From Gemmatimonas sp. (GTDB lineage Bacteria > Gemmatimonadota > Gemmatimonadetes > Gemmatimonadales > Gemmatimonadaceae): a stretch of DNA of 64,000 nucleotides. Under the pieces are notes generated by a model. It did not search any database and was not told the origin of the DNA. It saw only the letters and a list, made by a program, of their open reading frames with translations. The stretch spans positions 1-64,000 of the forward strand of contig NZ_JANPLK010000019.1 of NCBI RefSeq assembly GCF_031426495.1, written 5' to 3'. Numbering within the stretch: the first letter of the stretch is position 1; each line of letters begins with the position of its first letter. Both the position numbers and the translations under genes were made by a program. Positions 35,412-43,872 of the stretch are shown piece after piece.

Positions 35412-36647
35412 TCAGAGGCTCGTATCGACGCGTTCGCCACGAATAGCGAAGACTCGCGCGACGGCTTGTCCGATTTTGTTGTTCGGCGTGCTGGCACCAG
35501 CGGTGATACCGATCCGCAACGGGCCCGTGGTCGGCAGCCAGTTCGCGATCTCGTCTTCGTGATGATGCGGCCCCACGCGGCGGACGCGTACCGCATTGCC
35601 CTCGACGTCGATTTCGTCGGGATCGGCGATGTGGTACGTCGGCACTTGCTCACCGCACAGCGCGGCCAGCGAGATCGTATTGCTGGAGTTGTAGCCGCCC
35701 ACGACCACCATCAGATCGAGCGGCTCGGCCAGCAGTTCCACCACCGCATCCTGCCGGTCCTGCGTTGCACTGCAGATCGTGTCGAAGGTGCGAAAGTGTT
35801 CGGAGCGATGCGCATCACCATACGCACGGGCCATGGCGTCGCCCACCGCCGCCCCGATCGCCAGCGATTCACGAGCCAGCATCGTGGTCTGATTCGCCAC
35901 GCCGATACGATCGAGATGCAGATCGGGATCGAAGTGATCCGAGGCGGCCTTCGCGAACTTCTCGAGGAACGCCGCACGCGAGAGCGGCGGACGCGGCGTC
36001 GGCTTGCCCGCCTTCGCTTCGATGTAGTCCATCACCAGGTCGGCTTCCACCATGTCACGAACCACGATGTACTGCCCGCCCCGATACTTCTCCACTTGAG
36101 ACGCCGTCGCGCGCGTTTCTTCGTGGTAGAACTTGCCGTGAATCAGCGAGGTGAAGCCATCGCGCGCATACACCTCGACGCGCTTCCACACGTTCAGCAC
36201 CGATCCGCAGGTCGTGTCGACCACCACGCATCCGAGGTCGCGCAGCGTCTGGAAATCCTGGATGGTGACACCGAAGGCGGGCAGAATCACGACATCGGCC
36301 GGCTCCACCGGCGCGTAGTCGAAGCCCTTGCCGCTGGCCGACAGAAACACCACACCCATTTCACGTAACTTCGCGTTGACGTGCGGATTGTGGATGATCT
36401 CGCCCGCCAGAAAGATGCGTTTGTCCGGAAACTTCCGGCGCGTCTGATACGCGTAGTCGACCGCGCGCTCCACGCCGTAACAGAAACCGAATTCCTTCGC
36501 GAGGCGCACCGTCGTCTGGCCCGCGTGCAGCGTGTATTCCTGCGCGCGAAGCATGTCCACCAGCTGACCGGTGTAGTCGGCCGCGAGGGTGTCTTGCACC
36601 TCGGCCTTCAGGCCGAAGCCTTTGCGTACGTACGTCATGTCTGACAT
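35412..36647 (-). CDS. ispH: 4-hydroxy-3-methylbut-2-enyl diphosphate reductase (long-form IspH)
   Basis: 411 residues, longer than the usual 310, as in cyanobacterial/plant-type IspH. Last step of the MEP isoprenoid pathway: reduces HMBPP to IPP and DMAPP using a 4Fe-4S cluster. Cluster cysteines are Cys56 in GFCYGVER, and those in DTTCGS and TICSATQDRQ. VGGYNSSNT and ITAGAS match the substrate-binding region. Start at the ATG at 36645-36647, with another in-frame ATG three codons on. The gene is essential in MEP bacteria; nothing suggests it is damaged. Confidence 0.96.
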   Translation of the reverse strand: MSDMTYVRKGFGLKAEVQDTLAADYTGQLVDMLRAQEYTLHAGQTTVRLAKEFGFCYGVERAVDYAYQTRRKFPDKRIFLAGEIIHNPHVNAKLREMGVVFLSASGKGFDYAPVEPADVVILPAFGVTIQDFQTLRDLGCVVVDTTCGSVLNVWKRVEVYARDGFTSLIHGKFYHEETRATASQVEKYRGGQYIVVRDMVEADLVMDYIEAKAGKPTPRPPLSRAAFLEKFAKAASDHFDPDLHLDRIGVANQTTMLARESLAIGAAVGDAMARAYGDAHRSEHFRTFDTICSATQDRQDAVVELLAEPLDLMVVVGGYNSSNTISLAALCGEQVPTYHIADPDEIDVEGNAVRVRRVGPHHHEDEIANWLPTTGPLRIGITAGASTPNNKIGQAVARVFAIRGERVDTSL

Positions 36648-36656
36648 GGCGGCAAT

Positions 36657-37118
36657 CTAGCGCATTTCGGGCGCGCCGGCCCGGGCTTCCTCTACCGTCA
36701 TCACGAACGGCGCCAGCGATTCGCGGGCGATTCGCGGGAGCGGGCGCTTCGCGAATCCCTCTACCGTGACACACACCACGACCATCGTGGCGGCGGCGAT
36801 CAGGGTGTTGCGGGTGGCGTGACGGACATCCACCTGCAGCGTGAGCGACGTGTCGCCCATACGCGACACATACGTCACGAGCGCCAGCTCGTCGTCCAGG
36901 CGTGCGGGTGCGAAATAGTCGATCTCGAGTCGCCGGCGCGGCATCCAGATCCGTGGATTGTCGAACAGCGTGGAATACGGTAGACCCACGGCGCGCAGCA
37001 ATTCCTGCTCAGCGACCTCCACGAGACGCGTAAACGCGCTGAAACGCATGATCGAGACGAGATCCACATCCGCCCAGCGGACGCGCTCGTGCGTGAGAAA
37101 GGGACGCGATGCCGTCAT
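36657..37118 (-). CDS. Acyl-CoA thioesterase (4-hydroxybenzoyl-CoA thioesterase / hotdog family)
   Basis: 153 residues from the ATG at 37116-37118. Single hotdog domain with the family opening HERVRWADVDLVSIMRFSAFTRLVEVAEQELLR, including the active-site Asp in RWADVD, then the pattern YFAPARLDDELALVTYVSRMG. Hydrolyses an acyl-CoA thioester; the chain type is unknown. It is 9 nt before ispH on the same strand and likely shares its transcript. The longer frame upstream is Arg-rich and has no SD. Confidence 0.87.
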   Translation of the reverse strand: MTASRPFLTHERVRWADVDLVSIMRFSAFTRLVEVAEQELLRAVGLPYSTLFDNPRIWMPRRRLEIDYFAPARLDDELALVTYVSRMGDTSLTLQVDVRHATRNTLIAAATMVVVCVTVEGFAKRPLPRIARESLAPFVMTVEEARAGAPEMR

Positions 37119-37197
37119 GAGACTTGGTGCAGAACGGTGACCAACTGTCGGGAGATCCCCTCTGGCAGGAACGCTCCCGGGCGTGCAACGTCTTGCA

Positions 37198-38103
37198 ATG
37201 TACAAGACCATTCTCGTGCCGTTCGACGGCTCGGTGCTGAGTGCCCGCGCCCTGCCCATTGCCGTGGCGCTTGCCCGCCGAACCGGCGCCACGCTGCAGC
37301 TCGCGCTCGTGCATGATCCCAGCGCCTACATCCCCTTTGTGCCCGGAGAAGTCGCGATTCCCGTGTACGATGTGGAGTTGGTCAGCGAACACCGGAAGCA
37401 GGATCAGGCCGCGCTCGACGACGCCGTGGCGGGGCTCATGGCGCAGGGCATCAGCGCCACGGGCGTGTTGCTCGAGGGTACAATTGTCGAGGCGCTCGTG
37501 GAGCACGCCCAGTCGTCGGGGGTCGATCTTACCGTCATGACCTCTCACGGACGCAGCGGCTTCGAACGCCTGCGACTCGGCAGTGTGGCGACGGCGTACC
37601 TCACGCGGGCCACGGCGCCGGTCTATCTGGTGCGGGGATCCGGCAGTGACGCGCCGCCGGAACTACCCGTGGGCACCCTGCTCTGCACCCTCGACGGATC
37701 TCCGTTCGCCGAAGCCATCCTGCCGCACGCCAAGGCGTTCGCCGACGCGGTCGGGCTCACGATGGCGCTGCTGTCGGTCGCCGTCCCGCACGCGATGCCG
37801 ATGGCGCCGTTCGGCGCCGAAACGCTGCTCGCCGACGACAGCGCCATCGCGCTCGAGGAGGCGGGACGCCGTGATTATCTCACGCGCATGGCAGCCGACT
37901 GCCCGCTCGGAACCGAAGTCCACGCCGTCACCGACATGAGTGTGTCTCGCGCCATCATCGACGAAGCGACACGCACCTCGGCGGGAGCACTCGCCATGGC
38001 GACACACGGACGCGGCGGACTCAAGCGTATGATGCTGGGAAGCGTCGCCGACGAAGTCATCCGCCACACCCACGCGCCAGTGTTGGTGTACCGACCGTCC
38101 TGA
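37198..38103 (+). CDS. Tandem universal stress protein (two Usp domains)
   Basis: 301 residues from the ATG at 37198 (an in-frame GTG at 37183 is another option). Two UspA folds in tandem, about 1-145 and 155-300. Each contains the ATP-binding pattern: domain 1 TSHGRSGFERLRLGSVATAYL and domain 2 ATHGRGGLKRMMLGSVADEVI; both start with ILVPFDGS or LCTLDGSPF. Responds to stress and binds ATP in relatives; the exact target is unknown. It is convergent with the XTPase gene, 11 bp away, and divergent from the thioesterase gene. Confidence 0.92.
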   Translation: MYKTILVPFDGSVLSARALPIAVALARRTGATLQLALVHDPSAYIPFVPGEVAIPVYDVELVSEHRKQDQAALDDAVAGLMAQGISATGVLLEGTIVEALVEHAQSSGVDLTVMTSHGRSGFERLRLGSVATAYLTRATAPVYLVRGSGSDAPPELPVGTLLCTLDGSPFAEAILPHAKAFADAVGLTMALLSVAVPHAMPMAPFGAETLLADDSAIALEEAGRRDYLTRMAADCPLGTEVHAVTDMSVSRAIIDEATRTSAGALAMATHGRGGLKRMMLGSVADEVIRHTHAPVLVYRPS

Positions 38104-38114
38104 GCGCGGTCGCG

Positions 38115-38672
38115 CTACGCGTGGCCTTCCGCCGGTGCGAAGAGCGCTGGCGCCAACCAGGGCGCCAGCGCATAGGCCACCATCGGCTCATAGGCCCCTT
38201 GCCGGTCGATCAGCCCCGCCGTGAGGATGCCCACGGCACCACGCCCATGCTTGGTGCCGACCACGTTGGCAATTTCGTCCATCGCGTGCCCGAGCTCTTC
38301 GCCGGCACGAATGCGCGCGGCCACCAAATCCGGCAAAGGCATCGACAGTGAGCCGCCAAGCCCCTCGACACCGTCGCGATCGACGACCACCGCCCACGCG
38401 CAACTACGCATCCGGCCATCCGCGAGCTCCACGACGCCGCCCTCGAGTCCAACGGCAAGCTCGGCGCCGGTGACCTCGAGCGCGGCGAGGGCCCGGTTGC
38501 GGGCACCGCGCTGCGTTTCATCGTCGCCGATCGGCTGGTCAGGCACGCCACTCGCGACATCGACACCCACCAACTCCAACGCGGGCTGCACACGCTCGAG
38601 TACGGCGCGCACGGCAGCAAGCTTGACCGGATTTCGCGAACCGACGGCCACACGCGCAAAGGGAAAGGTCAT
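38115..38672 (-). CDS. Non-canonical purine NTP phosphatase (inosine/xanthosine triphosphatase, YjjX-like)
   Basis: 185 residues from the ATG at 38670-38672. The family removes ITP and XTP to keep damaged purines out of nucleic acids. Recognised by the start VAVGSRNPVKLAAVRAVL, the QPIGDDETQRGARNRA motif and LAVGLEGGVVELADG. The Lys/Arg/Asp/Glu set of the ITPase fold is intact. Length is typical (170-185). An upstream in-frame extension is Arg-rich and overlaps the divergent gene, so the ATG is preferred. Confidence 0.9.
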   Translation of the reverse strand: MTFPFARVAVGSRNPVKLAAVRAVLERVQPALELVGVDVASGVPDQPIGDDETQRGARNRALAALEVTGAELAVGLEGGVVELADGRMRSCAWAVVVDRDGVEGLGGSLSMPLPDLVAARIRAGEELGHAMDEIANVVGTKHGRGAVGILTAGLIDRQGAYEPMVAYALAPWLAPALFAPAEGHA

Positions 38673-38768
38673 ATTCACTCGGTTCGCCGCAGAAAAGGGT
38701 CGAGGTTGGTTCCAAACGCTTGCTCGCAGGCACGTATGCAAGTAACCTAGCTCTTCTGACTCCACGAT

Positions 38769-39422
38769 ATGCCCGTCTCCCTCTCCGACGCGCGACGGGC
38801 CGACTCGCGCGATCGTCCACCCGGACCCGTGCCCCCTCGCACGAGACTCTGGCTCGACTTCGTCAACACCGACGCCGCCGCGCAATCGCCCGGGGGCGAT
38901 TTGTTGCGGGACTTCGAGGCGCTCCTGAGCTGGTTCCAGGCGCAGGGCGCGGTCGACGACGAGCGCGCGGCAGGCATTCGCCGACGTGCCGTGCTCCAGC
39001 CAGCCGCCGCGGCCGCCACGCTCGTCGATGCGCGACGGGTGCGCGCCGCACTCCGCGTACTGGCGGAAAAGGGGCATCTCTCCGATCGGGTGCGCGACGA
39101 TGCCGTGTTGGAGATCAACCGGGTGCTCGGGCGGAGTGCAGGAACGCGTCGGCTCGATGCGCGCGCCGAGGGCGGGTATGCGCGCGCTTTTGTGCCCACG
39201 GGGGATGCATTCGCCGGCCTGATGATCCCGATCGTCGAATCGGCGGCCGACTCGCTGGTGGAAGCCGAGCTGGCGCGCGCGCGCCGCTGCGCCGATCCGC
39301 GCTGTCATCGCGTGTTTCTCGACGGCACGAAGAACGGACGGCGTCGCTGGTGCGATATGGGGACCTGCGGCAATCGCGCCAAGGCCGCCCGTCATCGGGC
39401 ACGCACGGTCCCGCGCCCTTGA
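38769..39422 (+). CDS. ABATE-domain protein with CGNR zinc finger
   Basis: 217 residues. The N-terminal ABATE domain starts at RLWLDFVNTDAA, typical of this family, and the C-terminal zinc finger shows CADPRCHRVFLDGTKNGRRRWCDMGTCGNRAKAARHR, with the CGNR signature. Members are transcription-regulator-like and may be stress-linked, but their role is unknown. It is divergent from the XTPase gene (96 bp) and followed 20 bp later by a coiled-coil gene on the same strand. Confidence 0.87.
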   Translation: MPVSLSDARRADSRDRPPGPVPPRTRLWLDFVNTDAAAQSPGGDLLRDFEALLSWFQAQGAVDDERAAGIRRRAVLQPAAAAATLVDARRVRAALRVLAEKGHLSDRVRDDAVLEINRVLGRSAGTRRLDARAEGGYARAFVPTGDAFAGLMIPIVESAADSLVEAELARARRCADPRCHRVFLDGTKNGRRRWCDMGTCGNRAKAARHRARTVPRP

Positions 39423-39441
39423 GCGAGCTCGCACGCCGCGC

Positions 39442-40110
39442 ATGACGACGCCGCGTACCCCCACCCGCGCCATCGACGCCGTGCCGCGACCAGAGTCCGA
39501 TCCGGACCTGACGCTGGAGCGCGGCTTTGTCGCGTCATTACGATGGCTCGTCTCGGAAGGCGACGCGCGTGGCGTCCGCCGCATTGCCGTCGAACTGCGC
39601 GCCCTGCGTGAAGCCCTCGCCGCGCTCGACGAAACCCGCGCCGCACGCGATGACTTCGAGCGGCGGGCGCACGAACTCGACAAGGAACTGCAGGCCGCCC
39701 TCGCCGTGCTGGGGCCGGGCACGGCGATCAACGGCAACGGATCACTCGTGCAGCGCCTGGCGCGCCTTCGGGAACGCCTCGCCGAGGATACCGCATCGCG
39801 TCGTCAGCTCACGCTCGAGCGCGACGCGTGGCGTGCGATGTGCACGTTGCTCACGCAGACCCGCGCCCGCGTGCACGAGTTGCTCGAAGACGCCGAGCGC
39901 GAGCGCGATTCGCTCGCGAGCGCCCTCGATGTCATGAAGGCGAGAGTGATGGAACTGAGTGCGCTGCACGACGATGCCGCACGCGACTCAGCCGCCAGTC
40001 GTGCTGAACTGGCGGCCGTTCGGGAAAAGCTACGTCGCTGGAGCGGCACCGTGGAGCGCGCACTGCACGAACTCGCCGGCGCCGCCGGTTCGCTCGCGCG
40101 CGACGCCTGA
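39442..40110 (+). CDS. Coiled-coil protein of unknown function
   Basis: 222 residues, almost wholly helical, with Ala/Arg/Leu/Glu-rich heptads from about 50 to 210 (GVRRIAVELRALREALAALDETRAARDDFERRAHE). No signal or membrane segment. Polar low-complexity residues begin the chain. It probably forms a coiled-coil rod or partner-binding scaffold. Genes on both sides (CGNR protein, ECF sigma) are regulatory, but no direct link can be made. Convergent with the sigma gene (28 bp between). Confidence 0.75.
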   Translation: MTTPRTPTRAIDAVPRPESDPDLTLERGFVASLRWLVSEGDARGVRRIAVELRALREALAALDETRAARDDFERRAHELDKELQAALAVLGPGTAINGNGSLVQRLARLRERLAEDTASRRQLTLERDAWRAMCTLLTQTRARVHELLEDAERERDSLASALDVMKARVMELSALHDDAARDSAASRAELAAVREKLRRWSGTVERALHELAGAAGSLARDA

Positions 40111-40138
40111 TCGGTGCCGCGCGTGTGTGGACGCGGTC

Positions 40139-40813
40139 TTACGTGCTGACGACTGACGTCACGTTGGGTGTGACCACCGCGCGCACGACCGACTCCTTCA
40201 AGTAGCCCATCTCAACCGCGTAGTTGGCGAGCTTGCGCTGCAGCAGACGACGCCCGCGGAACAACCGCGACTTCACCGTGCCTTCCGGCACGCCGAGCGC
40301 ATTGGCGATCTCGGCATACCGCAGACCCTGCAAATCGCTCAGCACCACCGCAGCCCGATACTCCTCGGGAAGCGAGCGGATGGCGCGTGTGATCTCGTCG
40401 TCGAGGAACGAGTCATAAAAGCGCCCTTCCGGATCGGCCTCGCCGACGGCCTCGAACAGCGCCCACCCCTCGGTATCTTCCGGCTGCTGCACTTCGCGCG
40501 CATCGATGCGACGCTTCCGGCTCACGAACACGTGGTACAAAATGGTGAACAGCCACGCGCGGATGTTGGTGCCGAGATGGTACTGCTCCCACCGCTCGAG
40601 CGCGCGCAGCAAGGTGTCGGACACCAGATCCTCGGCGTCGTCGCGCGAGCGCGCGAGTTTCAGCGCGAACGAATACAGCGCATCCAAATGCACAAGCGCC
40701 TCACGTTCAAACTGCGCGCGACGGGCAACGCGATCATCACTCCGATCCGCCGCGTCTTGTGCCTCGCGCGGAACGGTCGCCAGCAGCACCGCCTCGTTAT
40801 TCATGCTCACCAT
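40139..40813 (-). CDS. ECF RNA polymerase sigma factor
   Basis: 224 residues from the ATG at 40811-40813, which is preceded by GGAG and AGG; ATGs at 40804 and 40828 are in frame. Region 2 shows LVHLDALYSFALKLARSRDDAEDLVSDTLLRALERWEQY and region 4 LPEEYRAAVVLSDLQGLRYAEIANALGVPEGTVKSRLFRGRRLLQRKL. The N-terminal 30 residues are extra. No anti-sigma gene adjoins it; the neighbour on the same strand is a TetR gene 43 bp upstream. A C-terminal tail of about 25 residues follows region 4. Confidence 0.94.
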   Translation of the reverse strand: MVSMNNEAVLLATVPREAQDAADRSDDRVARRAQFEREALVHLDALYSFALKLARSRDDAEDLVSDTLLRALERWEQYHLGTNIRAWLFTILYHVFVSRKRRIDAREVQQPEDTEGWALFEAVGEADPEGRFYDSFLDDEITRAIRSLPEEYRAAVVLSDLQGLRYAEIANALGVPEGTVKSRLFRGRRLLQRKLANYAVEMGYLKESVVRAVVTPNVTSVVST

Positions 40814-40856
40814 GATCCTGCTCTCCATGAGTCTGCGCCGCGCGCAGCAGTCGCCG

Positions 40857-41534
40857 TCATACTGCCATCGAGGGAACCGACATGTTCCCCGCAATGCCGT
40901 GCTGTGAGGATCCTGTGAACTCGAGGTTCCGGCTGACGTGCATGGCCGCGCTATCGCGCACATGCATCGCGATGAACCGTTTCAGATCCTCGGCGATGCC
41001 TTCAAGCACCGAGAGATCGCGCTTCACGCGCGTCATCAGCACCGCGCCTTCCAGCGCGGCAATGATGAATCGCGACAACCGCACCGCGTCTACGTCATCG
41101 TGCAGCTGCGGACGCGCCTCCCACAGCAGCGAGCGGATTTGACTGGCCCAGCGTTCGAACACGGCTTCGATCCGGACCCGGAAGCCCTCATGCGCGTCGG
41201 CCAGCTCGGCCGCCAAATTTCCGAACGGTGAACCCCGACGGCCACCACTTTCCGACTGCAGCGCCACCACGGCGTCGATGAACAGGTTGAGCCGCTCTAG
41301 CGGGTCGATCATCGGCTCGCGCAAAATGGCAAGACCGCGTTCGGCAAAACGCTCGAACTGACGGTTCAACACCTCATAGCCAAGTTCTTCTTTCGACTTG
41401 AAGTAGTGATAGAAGTGGCTCTTGCCACTGAGTTTCGCGCCTTTGATCACGTCATCCACCGAGGTGGAGGTGAACCCTCGCTCGGAGATCAACGTGGCGG
41501 CTGCATCTAGGATTTGCGTTCGGCGGTCTGACAT
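40857..41534 (-). CDS. TetR/AcrR family transcriptional regulator
   Basis: 225 residues from the ATG at 41532-41534. The N-terminal helix-turn-helix is clear: RTQILDAAATLISERGFTSTSVDDVIKGAKLSGKSHFYHYFKSKEEL. The C-terminal ligand-binding/dimer domain includes the GGRRGSPFGNLAAELAD stretch. It is probably self-regulated: a 14-bp perfect palindrome lies inside its own promoter. An upstream in-frame ATG set would place the start inside that promoter. It is upstream of the ECF sigma gene on the same strand and divergent from the GNAT gene. Confidence 0.92.
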   Translation of the reverse strand: MSDRRTQILDAAATLISERGFTSTSVDDVIKGAKLSGKSHFYHYFKSKEELGYEVLNRQFERFAERGLAILREPMIDPLERLNLFIDAVVALQSESGGRRGSPFGNLAAELADAHEGFRVRIEAVFERWASQIRSLLWEARPQLHDDVDAVRLSRFIIAALEGAVLMTRVKRDLSVLEGIAEDLKRFIAMHVRDSAAMHVSRNLEFTGSSQHGIAGNMSVPSMAV

Positions 41535-41543
41535 CGTGTGGTG

Positions 41544-41572
41544 ATAATAGGACCGTACGGTCCAATGCGCAA
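41544..41572 (-). promoter_or_regulatory. TetR promoter with operator palindrome
   Basis: On the minus strand: -35 TTGCGC (41567-41572), a 17-bp spacer, and -10 TATTAT (41544-41549). The spacer is almost filled by GGACCGTACGGTCC (41550-41563), a perfect 14-bp palindrome of the kind bound by TetR dimers. Binding there would block polymerase. The predicted transcription start lies only a few bases before the ATG, so the mRNA would be near-leaderless. Confidence 0.6.
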
Positions 41573-41639
41573 GCCCGGCCACATAAGATGCCATAAGCAT
41601 ATCCCTTATAAACACTTACGAACACACGGCATTTCGATC

Positions 41640-42224
41640 ATGAGCAAAAACGAGCGCGGTGAAGGCGAAAACTTAGGACCGTTGAGTCCGAGTGCTGGGC
41701 ATCAGGTCACGCGAACCTATCTTGAGATGTCCTCTCCTCGGCAACTGGTACCTGGGCAACAACCCAGCGTGCAGGCGTCGCTCGACCGGATCGACCCCTG
41801 TACCGTCGGCACGTGGCGCGCGCTCTACCGGCAAATCGGCGAGCCTTGGCACTGGCACGACCGCGACGCATGGGACCAAGGCGCCATGGCGGCGCATCTC
41901 GCTCGGCCGGAGATTCGGATCTATCGCGTAAAGGCCGAGCTCGGTCCCGAGTGGACGGACGCGGCTGGTTTTCTCGAACTGGAGCGACACGAAGACGGGT
42001 CGGTCGAGATCGCGTACATCGGACTCGACCAGCGCGTCCTTGGCCGCCGTCTCGGCGGATGGCTCGTCACGCAGGCCGTCCACACGGCGTTCGCGTGGGA
42101 CGCCGTGCGGGTTTGGCTCCACACCTGCACCCTCGACGCGCCGGCGGCGCTCCCGAACTACCTCGCCCGTGGATTTTTGATCACACGTGCCGAGACTTAC
42201 CACACGACCGGTTCGTCGAATTAG
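41640..42224 (+). CDS. GNAT family N-acetyltransferase
   Basis: 194 residues from the ATG at 41640. The sequence fits the GNAT fold with the N-terminal part VTRTYLEMSSPRQL, the WHWHDRDAW stretch, acceptor-strand motif VEIAYIGLDQRVLGRRLGGWL, and the typical end LPNYLARGFLITRAETY. The acetyl-CoA pantetheine loop is LDQRVLGRRLGG. A close known relative class acts on small amines or antibiotics; the substrate is unknown. It is divergent from the TetR gene and 65 bp before the FIST gene. Confidence 0.85.
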   Translation: MSKNERGEGENLGPLSPSAGHQVTRTYLEMSSPRQLVPGQQPSVQASLDRIDPCTVGTWRALYRQIGEPWHWHDRDAWDQGAMAAHLARPEIRIYRVKAELGPEWTDAAGFLELERHEDGSVEIAYIGLDQRVLGRRLGGWLVTQAVHTAFAWDAVRVWLHTCTLDAPAALPNYLARGFLITRAETYHTTGSSN

Positions 42225-42289
42225 CCGGCCGCCACGATGTCGCCACACTCCGAGGCGCACCAGGCGGCTGTCGCTATCGGATATGGACC

Positions 42290-43435
42290 ATGCTCGTTGG
42301 TTCGTCGCTCTGGATGCCGGCCTCCGGCTGGTCCATACCGCTACCCGCTGCACCTGACACGTCCGTCCAACTCGTTCTGAGTTTTGGACCGGTCGAGCCT
42401 CCGGACAGCGCCTGGTTCTCCGCGATCGCCGAGCGATTCCCGGCCGCGCAGCACCTCTACGCCTCCGGCGGCGGACAGATCGCCAACGGTGCCGTGGACG
42501 ACGCACATACCGTGGTGACCACCGTCTCCTTCGATCACGCCACGCTCGTTCCCGTCGTCCGTGACGGGGTCACGGTCGAGAACAGTCGCGCCATCGGTGC
42601 CGACATCGGCGCGGAACTCACGAGGATTGCCGGTCTTCGGCATGTGCTGATCTTCGCCGAAGGTATTTCCATTAACGCCGCCGGCTTCCTCGACGGTCTC
42701 AACCCGATGCTCCCTCAGGGCGTCAAGGTCAGCGGCGGGCTCGCGTCGAATGGCATTCTGCTCACGCGCTCGGTGATCGGCCTCAACGACACCCCCACGA
42801 CCGGCCGCGCGGTCGCGCTCGGGCTCGTGGGCGAATCGCTGGTCATCGGCACCGGCTCAGTCGGAGGCTGGGACTTGTTCGGTCCCGATCGCATCGTGAC
42901 ACGCTCGACCGTGGCCGAAGTCTTTGAACTCGACGGCGAGCGCGCCCTCGACGTGTACTCCCGCTATCTCGGTGAGTTTGCCAAGGAACTACCCGGCAGT
43001 GGCCTGCTCTTCCCGCTCGCCGTGCGGTCGTACAAGGACGGACCGATTTCGGTACGCACGCTGGTTGGCATCAACGAGGCTGAAGGCTCCATGCGCTTTG
43101 CCGGCGACATCCCCACCGGCAGCATCGTGCGCCTCATGCGTACCACGACGGACAAGCTGATCGACGGTGCCGCGCAGGCCGCCGAGTTGGCTCACGACGG
43201 TCTCGCCGAGGGCAGTTCCGCACTCACGCTCTGCATCTCCTGCATTGGGCGCCGCGCCGTAATGCGCAGCCGCGTCGAGGAAGAGATCGAGGAGGTCGCG
43301 CGTCTGAGCGGTGCATCCACCGTCGTCGGATTCTACAGCAACGGGGAGATCGCGCCTCCCTCGGATGGTCGTGAATTCGCCGCTGCCGTGCTGCATAATC
43401 AGACGATGACCGTGACGACGATCTCGGAGCTCTGA
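42290..43435 (+). CDS. FIST domain sensory protein
   Basis: 381 residues from the ATG at 42290. FIST_N spans about 25-215 and includes SGGLASNGIL and VGLVGESLVIGTGSVGGWD; FIST_C spans about 220-370 and includes FKLAVRSYKDG-like LFPLAVRSYKDGPISVRTLVG, GSIVRLMRTT and GFYSNGEIAP. FIST domains sense small ligands, likely amino acids, and feed signals to partner enzymes. The gene is followed, 2 nt after its stop, by the PAS-GGDEF-EAL gene, so the two form a c-di-GMP signalling pair. The upstream in-frame codons are Arg-rich. Confidence 0.87.
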   Translation: MLVGSSLWMPASGWSIPLPAAPDTSVQLVLSFGPVEPPDSAWFSAIAERFPAAQHLYASGGGQIANGAVDDAHTVVTTVSFDHATLVPVVRDGVTVENSRAIGADIGAELTRIAGLRHVLIFAEGISINAAGFLDGLNPMLPQGVKVSGGLASNGILLTRSVIGLNDTPTTGRAVALGLVGESLVIGTGSVGGWDLFGPDRIVTRSTVAEVFELDGERALDVYSRYLGEFAKELPGSGLLFPLAVRSYKDGPISVRTLVGINEAEGSMRFAGDIPTGSIVRLMRTTTDKLIDGAAQAAELAHDGLAEGSSALTLCISCIGRRAVMRSRVEEEIEEVARLSGASTVVGFYSNGEIAPPSDGREFAAAVLHNQTMTVTTISEL

Positions 43436-43437
43436 GG

Positions 43438-43872
43438 ATGCACCCGTACGTGCTGCGTCAGCTGCGACGACATGGCATCAGCGAGGCGTCCGATGCGCTG
43501 CACCCGATCCTCAGGTCGGTCAGTGCACTGCTGCATGACGTCGATCGGGAGCGTGAGCTCGGCGCTGCCGCCATGACGGAGTTGTCACGCGAGCTCGAGT
43601 CGCGCTACGAGCGGATGCAGCAAAGCGAACAGCGCTATCGGTTGCTCTTCGACGAGAGCCCGATCGCGATGAGGCGGCGGTCACCCGTGAAGACCGCCGC
43701 CTCATCGCGTGGAACCACGCCGCCGAAACGACCTTCGGCTACGAGGCGAAGGCGGTGCTCGGTCAGCCGATCGAGAGCCTCCGGCTTTGCGGCGGCGACG
43801 AGTGCCTGCTTACGCCCATGCTCGCCCCAAACGTTCCACTTCCGGAGTCGGGAGCGCCGATGGAAGCGATGA
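43438..43872 (+). pseudogene. N-terminal part of the PAS-GGDEF-EAL gene, cut by a frameshift
   Basis: The ATG at 43438 (GGAG 8 nt before) begins MHPYVLRQLRRHGISE, a helical lead, and RYRLLFDESPIA, the start of a PAS domain. At about 43668 the good sequence leaves this frame and continues one base earlier as DEAAVTREDRRLIAWNHAAETTFGYEAK, a normal PAS core. One missing G (GCGGAT becoming GCGAT) would restore a single protein to 45707. After that point this frame gives Arg/Ser-rich nonsense to a stop at 43872. It could be a recent mutation, a sequencing error, or a programmed shift. Confidence 0.7.
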
